Assembly (NCBI RefSeq): GCF_003846175.1
Contig: NZ_ML123050.1
Location: 355,379 to 419,378 of the forward strand
DNA: 64,000 bases
Direction of reading: 5' to 3'
From: Streptomyces sp. ADI95-17
Lineage (GTDB): Bacteria > Actinomycetota > Actinomycetes > Streptomycetales > Streptomycetaceae
The translations under genes and the position numbers were made by a program. Under the pieces are notes generated by a model that was given only the letters and a program-made list of their open reading frames with translations, was not told the DNA's origin and made no database searches. Shown here piece by piece: positions 43,298 to 52,895 of this stretch (the first letter of the stretch is position 1; each line of letters starts with the position of its first letter).

Positions 43298-44333
43298 CGA
43301 GCTGGTGCGGGATTGCGTTGGAGGCGTGGGGGCCTGAGCTGGGGGTTTGTGTCAGCTGGTGGTGTTGCGGTCGGAGACGAGGCCGGCGATGGCCCGGTAG
43401 GTGACGGGCAGGGTCTCCCGGCGGTGGGTCCAGCGGACCAGTTGCTTCCAGCGTTTGTGATCGGCGAGGGCGTGTTCGACGGTAATGCGCTTCGAGGAGT
43501 GCCGGTGGCGGGCTCGTAGGCGGGCTTCGAGGACCTCGGGCGGGCTGATCTTGTTCCCCTTCCTGGGTGGGGTCACCGCCTGGCCGGGATGATCGCGGCG
43601 AAGCCCGAGGTAGCCGTCGTCCAGGAGGACCTCCACGTCGGAGAAGTGCCGGAAACAGATACCGATGCCTTCGTTGCGTGCGGCGGTCGCGTCGTGCATC
43701 CGCCCTGGCCGCAGGGCATCGGTCCACAGCGTGCGGCCCTGGTGGTCGGCGACGATGGTGGCCTTCATCGTGTTCTGTTTCTTCTTGCCCGAGACGAACG
43801 CACGGCGCCCGCCGCGGCCGGCCAGGGGCCGGCGGACCTGGACCTCGGTGGCGTCCAACCGCAGCTCGATGCCCTCGGCCTGGGCGTATGCGAACACATC
43901 CGCCAGGGTCCGCAGCCGCAGGCCGGGCCGGTCCGGGACCGCGCATCCCCGCTCGGCCAGCAGCCCTCGTATCTCACCGATCGCACGGGTGACGGTGGAG
44001 CGGTCAACGCCGAACAACAGCCCCAACGCCGCATGCGGCAAATCGTGCCGCAGGTGAATCAGCGTGGCCACGAGCCGGTCGACGAACACCAGCCGATGCC
44101 GGGCACCGGCTCCTGCCTCGCGCTTTCTGGCCCCGCCGCGAGCTTCGTGACGACGCCCCTCGACCACGGCCTGCCACGGTCCCGTCAACTCCTCAACCAG
44201 GGAAGCGAGATGCGCCCGGGAGACCCCTGTGAACACCTGATGCGCGAGAACCGTCCGACTGAGCATGATCGCCACATCCGGATCATGCCACCCACCAGCA
44301 AGAACACATCACCCCCTATCACGCACCAACTCG
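43298..44333 (-). mobile_element. Complete IS5-type insertion sequence (1036 bp)
   Basis: The left end CGAGCTGGTGCGGGAT and the reverse complement of the right end, CGAGTTGGTGCGTGAT, match at 14 of 16 positions. TAA is duplicated directly outside both ends (43295-43297 and 44334-44336), as expected for a 3-bp target duplication. One intact transposase gene fills the element on the minus strand. Intact ends, an intact gene and flanking duplications indicate a recent insertion. Confidence 0.85.
43352..44275 (-). CDS. IS5-family transposase (DDE superfamily)
   Basis: 307 residues from ATG 44275. N-terminal helix-turn-helix (RHDLPHAALGLLFGVDRSTV, then TRAIGEIRGLLAERG) precedes a DDE_Tnp_4 catalytic domain: LRLDATEVQVRRP (first Asp), SGKKKQNTMKATIVADHQGR, LLDDGYLGLRRDHPG (second Asp) and SSKRITVEHALADHKRWKQL (Glu). 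Uninterrupted and of normal length, so probably active. It cuts and reinserts the element between its own inverted repeats. Confidence 0.9.
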   Translation of the reverse strand: MAIMLSRTVLAHQVFTGVSRAHLASLVEELTGPWQAVVEGRRHEARGGARKREAGAGARHRLVFVDRLVATLIHLRHDLPHAALGLLFGVDRSTVTRAIGEIRGLLAERGCAVPDRPGLRLRTLADVFAYAQAEGIELRLDATEVQVRRPLAGRGGRRAFVSGKKKQNTMKATIVADHQGRTLWTDALRPGRMHDATAARNEGIGICFRHFSDVEVLLDDGYLGLRRDHPGQAVTPPRKGNKISPPEVLEARLRARHRHSSKRITVEHALADHKRWKQLVRWTHRRETLPVTYRAIAGLVSDRNTTS

Positions 44334-44336
44334 TAA

Positions 44337-44612
44337 GAAACGTATGGCCGGGGGCGGTGTCACCGGTCCCGGAGGCGCTGACAGACCGCTGGTCAGGCAT
44401 GACCATCGGTTCCTCCGGGAGGCAGGGAGGCTCGTGCAGCCCGACGAGGTGGAGATCGTGAGCCGGATTCCGGAACGGCTCACGCGCGGCCCCGGGAAGC
44501 AGATGTCCTGAACCCTCGAAGACCGAGTGCCCGCGGTGACACCGCCGTCACCTCGCACGGTCCGGCAGCAAGACGCCGAACAGTTGCCGCACAACTGCTG
44601 CTTGACGAGACC
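44337..44612. other. Flank of the IS with a gene scrap
   Basis: 276 bp. On the plus strand 44405-44511 reads HRFLREAGRLVQPDEVEIVS, then RIPERLTRGPGKQMS, ending in TGA. It looks like the C-terminus of a lost gene, but the family is not recognised. Confidence 0.35.
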
Positions 44613-45071
44613 TCAGTCGTCCGCGATCTGCAGGGCCAGTGCGAAGTGCTCACCGTTCGTCCCTGCGAGCAGGCTGTCGAACAGCGGGGTGAGCCCGTTC
44701 ACGGCGCCGCAGCCGACGTCATGGTTGGTCCACCAACTGGCCTCCGGTCCGAGCAAGGACACCACCCGGTCCGCCGCGTGCTCGGCGGTCTCGGCGGGCA
44801 GGTGCCGGTGGCTCGGCCAGACCAGGTCGACCGCCGCGAGCCGGGCCAGGAACGGGGCCGCATCATGCGTTTCCAATGGCTCCAGAGCGGCACAGATTTC
44901 TGGAGCGGACGGCGGAGTGTATCCGGGCAGGAAGCGCTGCCAGGACTCGTCCGCCGCTACCGCGGCCAGCAGCCCACGGATCCGGGCCGCCAGCTCCGGC
45001 AAGTCGGGGTCGGGCTCGGTGAACCGCCCGGCCTCCACGTACACCCTCATCGGCGTGGACAGCGCTGCCAT
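44613..45071 (-). CDS. Hypothetical protein
   Basis: 152 residues from ATG 45071 with GGAAGCGAG upstream. Mostly helical (DPDLPELAARIRGLLAAVAA, DAAPFLARLAAVDLVWPSHR) with PEASWWTNHDVGCGAVNGLT and ending GEHFALALQIADD. No signal peptide or membrane helix. The family is not recognised. It lies 70 bp downstream of the broken oxidoreductase gene on the same strand. Confidence 0.65.
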   Translation of the reverse strand: MAALSTPMRVYVEAGRFTEPDPDLPELAARIRGLLAAVAADESWQRFLPGYTPPSAPEICAALEPLETHDAAPFLARLAAVDLVWPSHRHLPAETAEHAADRVVSLLGPEASWWTNHDVGCGAVNGLTPLFDSLLAGTNGEHFALALQIADD

Positions 45072-45141
45072 GCTCGCTTCCAGTTCGGTCAAGCCCTCCA
45101 AAGACGCCACAGTGGGATTCTGCCGTACGCCACCGTGCGGG

Positions 45142-46280
45142 TCAGAGGGTGGCCGCGTACGGGTCGCGGGCCGGCGGGACCAGCTGGATAGCGGGACCAG
45201 CGGGATGGTTCCGGCCCGGCTCTCCATGTGTTCCGTCTCCCCGGAGGCGACGGACCGGTCGATGGCGGTAAGAACGTCCAGGATGTGGTGGCCGAGGTCT
45301 CCGGTGACGATGTGCGGCTCAACCGGTGCGGGTGGCCCGGGCCATGTCCGGTACTCCCGGTCCGCGGCCCGCCTCGGGGCCGACGGACTCGACCGTCTCC
45401 CACTGCGCCTCGCCGTCCGCGGAGTGTTCCCGGGCGATCCGCACGTCCCCGGCAAACGTGTTGGGTTCGGGTACGACCAGGGTGCCCTCAGTGCCGGTGA
45501 TCTCCACGGCCCCGCTCCGGACCAGGTGGGAGTCGAGACTGTAGCCGCTCTGGCTGCTCGCCCGTTCTCGAACGTGGCGAGTGCCGAGACATGGGTGGGG
45601 ACGGCGACGGCGGATTCCCTACCGGTGCGGTCTCCTGTCCTGACGGTGCGGACCTTGCGCCCGGTGGAGCCCACGGCGGACACCCGTGTCACGGACCCGA
45701 GCAAGGAGACGTGCACCGTCAGGTAGCAGGGGCCCATGTCGAACAGCGGGCCGGCTTCCACGGCGAAGTGGAATTCCGGGTCGGGGTGCCAGGCGTCGGA
45801 GCCGGGGGTCTGTATGAAGGTCTGCGTCGACAGCACGGCGCCGACGTCCCCGCGGGCGACCGCCCGGCGTGCCGTCTGCACACCCGGACCGAGGACGGTG
45901 CCGGGGGCGGCTCCCACTCGCGGTCCGGCCGCCGCCCTGTCGAGGAGAGTACGTGCTTCGAGCGGTTCAACGGCGAGGGACTTCTCCGACCACACATACC
46001 TGCCCGCTGCGACAGCCTCCGTGCTGACGTCGGGGTGAGCGGCGACGGGATTGGTCAGGTTGACCACTGTCTCCACTCCGTCGTGGGCGAGTACGTCCTT
46101 CGCACTCCCCCACGCACCGACGCCGTGCCTTCGGGCCCGGTCCTCGGCCCGGTCGAGGGCGACGTCGCCGACGATCCGTACGTCCGCGTCGGAGAACCGT
46201 TCGAGCGTGGAGAGGTACTGCTCGCTGATGGTGCCGGCGCCGATGATGTCGACACCGACCGGACCGGGACGGGGGCTCAT
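45142..46280 (-). pseudogene. Gfo/Idh/MocA oxidoreductase gene, frameshifted
   Basis: From ATG 46280 the protein reads VGVDIIGAGTISEQYLSTLE (Rossmann GxGxxS/T), ETVVNLTNPVAAHPD and SEKSLAVEPLEARTLL, typical of the family. Frame is lost near 45565, continues in another frame to about 45320 (VRSGAVEITGTEGTLVVPEP), and returns at EPHIVTGDLGHHILDVLTAI. Near the end an imperfect 17-bp duplication (GCGGGACCAGC at 45174-45184 and 45191-45201) moves the natural ending LVPPARDPYAATL stop (TGA 45144-45142) out of frame. Three independent lesions make an inactive gene likely. An intact copy would be a sugar or inositol dehydrogenase. Confidence 0.75.
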
Positions 46281-46512
46281 CTAGCGACGCGGTCCTGTCG
46301 ATCTCCCGTTCCTCGGCCCACCGACGGCGGGCACCATCGGCTCGAAAACCGTTTCCAGGTCCAGCACTCGGGCTGCCTCGAACGCCCGCCGCAGTGTGTC
46401 CGGTGTCTGGCCGGGGGAAGCGATGGCGGCGTGCTCCGTGCGTGCGGCCGGCCCGTGCCGGGCGAGGGTATTTGCGGGTTCCCGCGGACGGTGGCCGCTC
46501 AGCGTTCCCGGG
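46281..46512. other. Intergenic region
   Basis: 232 bp between two minus-strand genes. No clear gene, promoter or terminator. Confidence 0.4.
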
Positions 46513-48069
46513 TCAGTGGACCGTGACGTCCCCGACGACCAGCCAGCCGCCTACGGTGGCCTCCTTCGCGGCGAGTTCGATACCCGGGGCGTTGCCCCGC
46601 GTGGTGTCGACGATCGCCACCCCCCACCGGTAGCCGCCCTTCGCCACCCCGGCCAGGCGCGCTCGGAAGATGTGGCTCACCACGGCTCCCTTGCGCCATG
46701 CGGACGGATCTGAGCCGCTGTCGACGTAGATGTGTGCGGCGGTGCCGTCCGCTCTCAGCAGGGCCACGGCGGGCCGGTACTTGTTCTTCCACTGGGGCAG
46801 GTCGTTGGGCAGATTGGCCCAGCCGAGGTTGGCCCAATCGTGGCGCACCTCGGCGGTGGCGCCGGCGACGACGTGCGCCGGTGCCTTCACCGTCGTCGGG
46901 TACAGGCGGTATCCGGCTTCGGCGACGACCTTTTTCACCAGGTCGAAGCTGCCGGTGAACCAGGACAGGGTCTCGCCGTTCCGGAAGTCCAGTGCGTTGA
47001 CGTGGGCCTCCGCGGAGTCGTCGAACTCTCCGTTCCGGACGTCGGCGACGGTCTCGTACCCTCGCGGGTCGACGGTGTAGTTGTGCTGTGTCGTCACCCA
47101 GCCGCCTTCCATCAGGATCGGCCGCCGGTAGCGCCACTTCTCGGCGTAGGCGCGTTCCCAGTCCCCGTAGTAGGTGGTCATGCCGAACGCGTCGTGCCGC
47201 AGCATGAATCCCCGGTCCACGGCGATGTCCAGCAGCCGCTCGCTGTCCGCGTCCGGTGCGCCCCAGTCCTTCTCTGCGCCGATGAGCCGGTGGTAGTTGA
47301 TGGCGAGCGGGACGCGGGTGAACGCGTCCGCGTACAGGTCCACGACCCAGCGCAGCACCGACTCGCGGTTCGCGTAGTCGACGTACCTCATGGAGTGGCC
47401 CTCGCCCCACTTGCCCAGGCCGTAGCCGTCGATGAAGTCGACGGTGCCGGGGTCGTCGAACCGCTGCGCGAACGCCCGTACGAAAGCGGCGTACTTCGCC
47501 TGGAACACCGGGTCGTCCGGGTAGGGGGACCACACGGTCCTGCTGCCCGTCCGTGTCTCGTAGCCGGCCGCCCCGGCGTCCCGTACGAAGTCCGGTGTGA
47601 AGCCGTACGACTTGTCGCGGCTGTCCACGACGACCCTGAACGCCAGCCGCAGCCCACGCTCCTGGGCGGTGGCGATCGCGGCCTTCAGGTCCTTGTCGGT
47701 GTCCCAGCCGTAGACGCCCTCCGCCGGCTCCAGCCGCGACCAGGCGATCCGCAGGTAGAACGTCGAGGCGTAGTCCGACGCGCGGACGGTGCCTTCGACA
47801 CCGGGAACGCTGATGGCGTCGCGTGACGTCCAGAAGTCGTCGGGGAACGAGGTGTCACCGTAGAGCACCCAACCGTTGAGCGGGTTGCGCAGGACCGTCG
47901 AGCGGTCGGCGGTGAACGCCTTCGTCACCGCCGACCGCGCGTGCCCGGCGCCGGCCGGTCCGTGCGGGCTCGCGGCCTCGGCTCCGGGGAGCGCGACGAC
48001 CGATGTGCCCACCGCCAGTCCCAGCCCAAGTGCGGTTCTGCGGCTGATCTTTCGCATGGGGGCAGCCAT
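46513..48069 (-). CDS. Tat-exported DUF4832-type glycosidase-like protein
   Basis: 518 residues from ATG 48069 with a strong GGAGGAGAGG; ATG 48057 is possible. The Tat signal is MRKISRRTALGLGLAVGTSV, cut near ALPGAEA. The mature part resembles DUF4832/DUF4874 proteins with a TIM-barrel-like beta-galactosidase fold: RNPLNGWVLYGDT, FYLRIAWSRLEPAEGVYGWD, FIDGYGLGKWGEGHSMRYVD (candidate acid Glu), RRPILMEGGWVTTQ (candidate Glu) and a C-terminal beta-sandwich. Probably a secreted carbohydrate-active enzyme; the substrate is unknown. Confidence 0.75.
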   Translation of the reverse strand: MAAPMRKISRRTALGLGLAVGTSVVALPGAEAASPHGPAGAGHARSAVTKAFTADRSTVLRNPLNGWVLYGDTSFPDDFWTSRDAISVPGVEGTVRASDYASTFYLRIAWSRLEPAEGVYGWDTDKDLKAAIATAQERGLRLAFRVVVDSRDKSYGFTPDFVRDAGAAGYETRTGSRTVWSPYPDDPVFQAKYAAFVRAFAQRFDDPGTVDFIDGYGLGKWGEGHSMRYVDYANRESVLRWVVDLYADAFTRVPLAINYHRLIGAEKDWGAPDADSERLLDIAVDRGFMLRHDAFGMTTYYGDWERAYAEKWRYRRPILMEGGWVTTQHNYTVDPRGYETVADVRNGEFDDSAEAHVNALDFRNGETLSWFTGSFDLVKKVVAEAGYRLYPTTVKAPAHVVAGATAEVRHDWANLGWANLPNDLPQWKNKYRPAVALLRADGTAAHIYVDSGSDPSAWRKGAVVSHIFRARLAGVAKGGYRWGVAIVDTTRGNAPGIELAAKEATVGGWLVVGDVTVH

Positions 48070-48234
48070 GGGCCCTCTCCTCCGGAGAAACACGCGTTCG
48101 CGCTGTCACACGGAAGACTGCCCGGAACCGATGTACGCGACAAGGCCACGTCGTCGATCGCACATCGATCGCACATGAGGATGCGGCGAAGGAGTCCGGA
48201 ACCGGTCGGCGCCCGGCTTGTTTCGGGCTTCGTC

Positions 48235-49422
48235 TCAAGCGCCCGGCTCGGGAGGGAGTGCGGTGCACCGCTCCGGGCCGCCGATGATCACGGCGCCCCG
48301 GAAGCCGTCCGGCGAGATCGTCGACATCGCATCGAGTGACGGGGGCGGTACGGGCAACAGGTGGGCATCGACCCAGGTGTCACCCGCGGCGGTGTTGGTC
48401 CATGGGTCCTCGATCACGACGGCGCCCGGTACGGCGCCGTGGCAGAGCACCCAGTGCGGTACGTCGAAGCCCTGCATCTCGGCGAGCGAGACCAGGAGCA
48501 GCACGTGCTCCCGTCGGCCGAGCGCGCTCCGGATCGCCGTCATGGACAGATGATGTGAGTCGATAGGGACACCGACCCGTCCGGCTTCCGCCCGCGACGT
48601 CTCCTGGAGCACGGCGCGCCACTCCTGTTCGTCCTGCGGGTAGTGGCCGAGCAGGACGGGCCGGTCCACATCGAGGAGAACGGTGACCGGGGACGACGGC
48701 CACGCCCGGCGCACGGCGACGCCCAGTCCGACGGGTTCGCACGCGGGGAAGTTCGTCGCGTCGCGCCACAGTGTCAGCTCCGCCCGGCGGTCAAGCGATT
48801 CCCGCGGCAGCCGCCCCGCATGCGCCTGCGCGACCAGGGCTGTGACGGCGCCGCATGTGAAGTGTGTCGTCTGCCCGTAGTACGGGGGCTCGTCGACCGC
48901 GTCGTCGTGCAGCCAGCGCACGTGGCCGGTGCCGGGCCCGCTCGCCTCCTCCGCATGCGTGAGCGGAGCACTCAACGGGACGAAGCCAGCAGTGGCGGCG
49001 GCCTCGGGGGTCACCGTCCACCCTTCCCACTTGACCTGCACGAGCTCGCGGTCGCGTGCGTGGGCGACCACGGCTTCGACGGCCGCCGGCACGTCGCCGA
49101 CGGCATCGACGATCTTCAGATAGGCCGTGTGCGGGCGGGCCGTCACGAGCGCGGCGGCAGCCCAGTCCTCGCCGTCGTCGCCCACCACGGCCACGATGTG
49201 AGGGTCGTGGGCGGAGCGGTCGACCGCACGCCAGCGTTCCAGTACGTCATGGTGTCCGAGCCGCTCCAACCGGGCCGGCAGCGCGGCGGGGTCGAACGGG
49301 ACGACGGTGCTCTTCACGAGCGTGTCCTGATGGGGCGGCATTCCAGCACTCCTTGGTGGGGCGGGGGGGGCGACGGGCGGGGCGTCGGCAACCCCGGAAC
49401 CGGGCTGGGCGTCCGGCGTCAT
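48235..49422 (-). CDS. C39-like peptidase-fold protein, last gene of the siderophore operon
   Basis: 395 residues. ATG 49422 overlaps the permease stop as ATGA, so it is translationally coupled; ATG 49341 (MPPHQDTLVK) is an alternative. The N-terminal half is GNAT-like (HIVAVVGDDGEDWAAAALVT, AAATAGFVPL). The C-terminal half has the papain/C39 pattern with C190 in THFTCGAVTAL, H323 in DVPHWVLCHG and D339 in VVIEDPW, where Cys begins the helix as in peptidase family C39. Such fused proteins occur next to ferric-siderophore uptake genes in actinobacteria. A role in cleaving a peptide siderophore or a signal peptide is inferred only. Confidence 0.7.
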   Translation of the reverse strand: MTPDAQPGSGVADAPPVAPPAPPRSAGMPPHQDTLVKSTVVPFDPAALPARLERLGHHDVLERWRAVDRSAHDPHIVAVVGDDGEDWAAAALVTARPHTAYLKIVDAVGDVPAAVEAVVAHARDRELVQVKWEGWTVTPEAAATAGFVPLSAPLTHAEEASGPGTGHVRWLHDDAVDEPPYYGQTTHFTCGAVTALVAQAHAGRLPRESLDRRAELTLWRDATNFPACEPVGLGVAVRRAWPSSPVTVLLDVDRPVLLGHYPQDEQEWRAVLQETSRAEAGRVGVPIDSHHLSMTAIRSALGRREHVLLLVSLAEMQGFDVPHWVLCHGAVPGAVVIEDPWTNTAAGDTWVDAHLLPVPPPSLDAMSTISPDGFRGAVIIGGPERCTALPPEPGA

Positions 49423-51631
49423 GCGCGCGACCTTCGGAGCACCCAGATGAAGTACGGCGCCCCGACCAGGGAAATCATCAGGCCCGCCGGCATCTGGGCA
49501 GGTGCGACGACCGTGCGGCCGAGGGCGTCGGCCACGCAGACCAGCAGTCCGCCCAGCAGCATCGAGACCGGGATCACGCGGCCGTGCCTGGCGCCCACCA
49601 GCGACCGGGCGAGGTGCGGGGCGACGAGCCCCACGAAGCCGACGACGCCGACGGCGATCACGCTGAGCGCCGCGAGCACCGCGGCGATCGCCAGTGCGGC
49701 GAATCGTGTGCGTTCCGGCCTGACGCCGACCACGCGCGGGGTGTCCTCGTCGACGGCGAGCAGATCGAGCCGGTGTCGCATGCCGAGCAGCACGGGGAGC
49801 GCGAGCGCCAGCGCTGCCGCGACCGGTACGACGTCGGGCAGCGTGCGCCCGTAGGTCGTGCCGGAGAGCCAGGTGAAGATCCGGGGGGGGTGTTCCACGG
49901 GTCGGTGCGCAGCAGGAGGAAGGTGGTGATGGAGCTGAGGCCGTACCCGCAGCCGATGCCGATGAGTACGAACCGGTCGGGCAGGAAGCCGCCGCGCCAG
50001 GCCAGCAGGGCGATCACCCCGAACGTGGCGAGCCCCGTCGCCACCGCCGCGGCGATGAGCATCGGCCGCCCGCCGGACAGGCCCGATGTCACGATGCTCA
50101 CTGCCCCCAGCCCGGCACCCGCCGTGATGCCGAGCACGCCCGGCTCCGCCAACGGGTTGCGGACCGCGCTCTGCACGACACATCCGGACAGTCCGAGCGC
50201 CGCGCCGGCGAGCACCGCGGCGACCACGCGTGGGACCCGGTCGTCGAGCGCCTGGCCGATCAGGTCCGGGGCAGTTCCCCGGCCCCAGAGCACGATGTCC
50301 CCCGTCCGCAGCCAGAGGCTCCCCGCGAGGGTCGCCACCAGGACCGCCGCTGCCAGGAGCACCACCGCGCCGGTCACAACGAGAAGGAACGACCGGCGCG
50401 ACCGTGTGGCGACCCGCGCGCGCGGCGGTTGCCGGAGCCCGCCCGTGTCGCGCAGGCGGAGCGCGAGGACCACGATCACAACGGCGCCGAGCAGCGCCGT
50501 CGGTACGCCCGTGGGAATGGAGGCGGCTTCGCCGGCACCCTGCACCGCGCGCAGGGACGCGTCCGCGAGCAGGATGAGCAATGCGCCGAGCAGCCCGGAC
50601 GCGGGCACCATCAGGAGGTGCCGGCGCAGTGCCCGGACCCGGCCCGCGATCAGGCGGGCCAGGACGGGGGCGCCGAGTCCGACGAAGGCGATCGGACCCG
50701 CGAGCGTCACCGACGTGCTGGTCAGGAGCACCGCGCAGAACACGGCGATCACCCGGGTGGTACGGATCGGCACGCCGAGGGAGGACGCGGCGTCGTCGCC
50801 GAGGCCCATCACGTCCAGCTTCCTGGACAGCGCCAGGGCGACGCACAACACCACGGCCATGAGGGGGAAGGCACGTACCGACGCGTCGATGTTCAGTTGT
50901 GCGAGCGAGCCGCTTCCCCAGGCGAACAGGCCGGTCGTGTTCTGTTCGAACAGGATGAGCAGCATCGCGGTCGCCGAGTCCAGGGCCATCGCCATCGCCG
51001 ATCCGGCGAGGATGAGGCGCGTGCCCGTGGTGCCCGCGGCCCGGCCCGCGAGGGCCAGCACGAGCGCCGCCGCGAGCAGGCCGCCGGCGAAGGCGACGGC
51101 GCCCGACGCCCACAGAGGGACGGTGAGACCGAAGGCCGCGACGAGGGAGAGCGTGAAGTAGGCCCCGGCCGTGACCGCGAGGGTGTCCGGGGAGGCGAGC
51201 GTGTTGCGCGTGACGGACTGCAACAGCGCGCCGGCGGAACCGAGGGCGAAGCCCACTGCCACACCCGCGAGCAGGCGCGGCAGGCGCGATCCCGTGAAGA
51301 TCTCGCCGACCGGTGCCCCGCCGCTGTGCTCCCCGTCCCCGGCGAAGTACCGCACCAGATCCCGGACGCCCACGCCCGACGTCCCTTGCGTCAGGTGCCA
51401 CATGCCCACCAGGGCGACCGCGACGAGGAGGAGCGCCAGGACGGCCGCCCCGGCGAAGCCGCGGCCGTGACCGGTGCTCGGCTGCGGTTTCCGTCCGGGG
51501 TCCGGTGCATGCGGTGTGTTCACCTCTGGCGGTGTGCCCACCCCTGGTGGTGTGTTCACCTCCGGTGGTGTGTTCACCTCCGGTGGTGTGCTCGCCTTCT
51601 GTTCTGTGTTCACTTCTTGTGCTGTGTTCAC
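49419..51631 (-). pseudogene. FecCD-type siderophore permease, FhuB-like double unit, with frameshift
   Basis: GTG 51631 overlaps the binding-protein stop (GTGA). Two FecCD halves are fused as in FhuB: the first at about residues 55-390 (LPRLLAGVAVGFALGSAGAL, FAWGSGSLAQ, GLGAPVLARLI) and the second from about 410 (VPRVVAAVLAGAALGLSGCV, GITAGAGLGAVSI). In the second half the frame breaks at a run of eight G (49883-49890); FTWLSGTTYGRTLPDVVPVA through GLVAPHLARSLVGARH and the end WVLRRSRA continue in another frame to 49419. One extra C in the mRNA (nine) would restore it. This could be a sequencing slip, phase variation or true decay. The product would import ferric siderophores through the membrane. 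Confidence 0.8.
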
Positions 51632-51638
51632 TTCTTGT
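51513..51638. repeat. Seven 18-bp tandem repeats across the permease start
   Basis: Seven consecutive 18-bp units (consensus GGTGTGTTCACCTCCGGT) cover the end of the binding-protein gene and the permease start. On the minus strand they encode the hexapeptide VNTPPE and variants in the first 40 residues of the permease. Copy-number change would keep the frame. Confidence 0.85.
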
Positions 51639-52290
51639 CGAGCACGTCGACGTACGCGTCGATCGCCTGCTCACAGGAGCGCGGACCGCCCGCGCCCCAC
51701 ACCCGCGCCGGGAACGCGTGCGCGCGGCCTTCCTTCACGGCCGGGAGCGACTTCCAGATCGGGTTCTTCTCCAGCGCCGCGACGTATCCTCCCGCTCCTT
51801 CGTCGTTGGCGTAGAAGAGGTTGGCCTTCCCTACGGCGGTGAGTCCCTCGGCATCGGTCTGCGCGAGGCCGTAGGAGGGATCGACGCCACCGTTCCCGTG
51901 GGCCTTGTCGACGTCGTCGGTCCATGCGGGGGTCATGCCGAGCTCTTCGCCTATCGCGGTGAACAAGGCGCCCTTGCCGTAGGGGCGGACGGTGAGGTTG
52001 CCGCCCTGGAGCCATCCGTCGAAGAACAGGAAGTCCTTCGTCGGCAGACCGGCGGCGGTCACCTGTTTCTTGGCCGTGGCGAGGTGCTCGTCGAACTCCT
52101 TGAGCACCTGGTCGGCCCGTTCGGTGCGCCCCGTCGCCTTGCCGATCATGCTGAACACGTTCTGCATGTTCTTGATCGGGTCGGCCGGATCCGCCCCCAG
52201 CGTGGCCAGCACCGGCACGCCCCGCTTCTCCAGCTTCTTGATGATCTCGTCGTCCGCCTTGAACGCCTCCACAACCACAAGGTCTGGCTA
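51628..52290 (-). pseudogene. Siderophore-binding protein, N-terminally truncated
   Basis: The sequence enters in mid-protein at PDLVVVEAFKADDEIIKKLE (about 52290) and runs to the natural end IDAYVDVLDKK. Segments PIKNMQNVFSMIGKATGRTE, FLFFDGWLQGGNLTVRPYGK and LAQTDAEGLTAVGKANLFYA fit the C-terminal lobe of a FecB/FepB-type periplasmic-binding fold. The lipoprotein signal and first lobe (about 120 residues) are missing; upstream sequence (52291-52394) is unrelated. GTG 52278 would give 216 residues without export signal, so it is probably non-functional. Confidence 0.75.
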
Positions 52291-52394
52291 TCGAGGCCGC
52301 ACACCCCCGCTGCCCGGACGAAGGGCCGGACTGCCGCCGCGACAGGTGTGAGGGACGACCACTCACGACGGCAGCGTTGATCTCATGCGGACCG

Positions 52395-52799
52395 TCAGCC
52401 CTGAGTGGCACCAGGGTCCTGCCCGGCGAAGCGACGCCGTGCGGCCTCGATCTCGTCCAGGTAGCGACGGGTCCAGGCGCACATCCCGTTGACCGTTTCC
52501 CGCAGCGCCTCGCCCGCCTCGGTGAGGCGGTACTCCACGCGGGGCGGCACCGTGGCGTACACGGTTCTGTGCACCACCCCGTCCCGTTCCAGCCCGCGCA
52601 GTGTCTGCGTGAGCATCTTGTGGCTGATGCCCTCCACCTCGGTCCGCAGTTCGGTGAACCGCAGCGTCCGCGTCCCCAGGACGTTGATGATCAGCAGGGC
52701 CCATTTGTTGGCCACCCCCGAGAAGATCTCGCGTGCCAGGGAATCGGCACGCATCACGTTCGCGTCCTCGGACGCACGCCCGATCTGCTCGGTTTCCAT
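52395..52799 (-). CDS. HxlR-family transcriptional regulator
   Basis: 134 residues from ATG 52799. The winged helix is complete: IFSGVANKWALLIINVLGTR, FTELRTEVEGISHKMLTQTL, RGLERDGVVHRTVY and PPRVEYRLTEAGEAL. HxlR regulators respond to aldehydes, quinones or redox change. It diverges from a VOC-family gene with 96 bp between, so it probably controls that gene. An N-terminal Cys is absent, so direct Cys sensing is unlikely. Confidence 0.9.
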   Translation of the reverse strand: METEQIGRASEDANVMRADSLAREIFSGVANKWALLIINVLGTRTLRFTELRTEVEGISHKMLTQTLRGLERDGVVHRTVYATVPPRVEYRLTEAGEALRETVNGMCAWTRRYLDEIEAARRRFAGQDPGATQG

Positions 52800-52895
52800 C
52801 AGGTGCCTCTCTCACTGAAAAGTGCGTTCTTCCACGTCAGAGCCTACTCACCTACGGTTTTCGAGTAACCGGAAGAGACTATTGGGGGCGCAATC

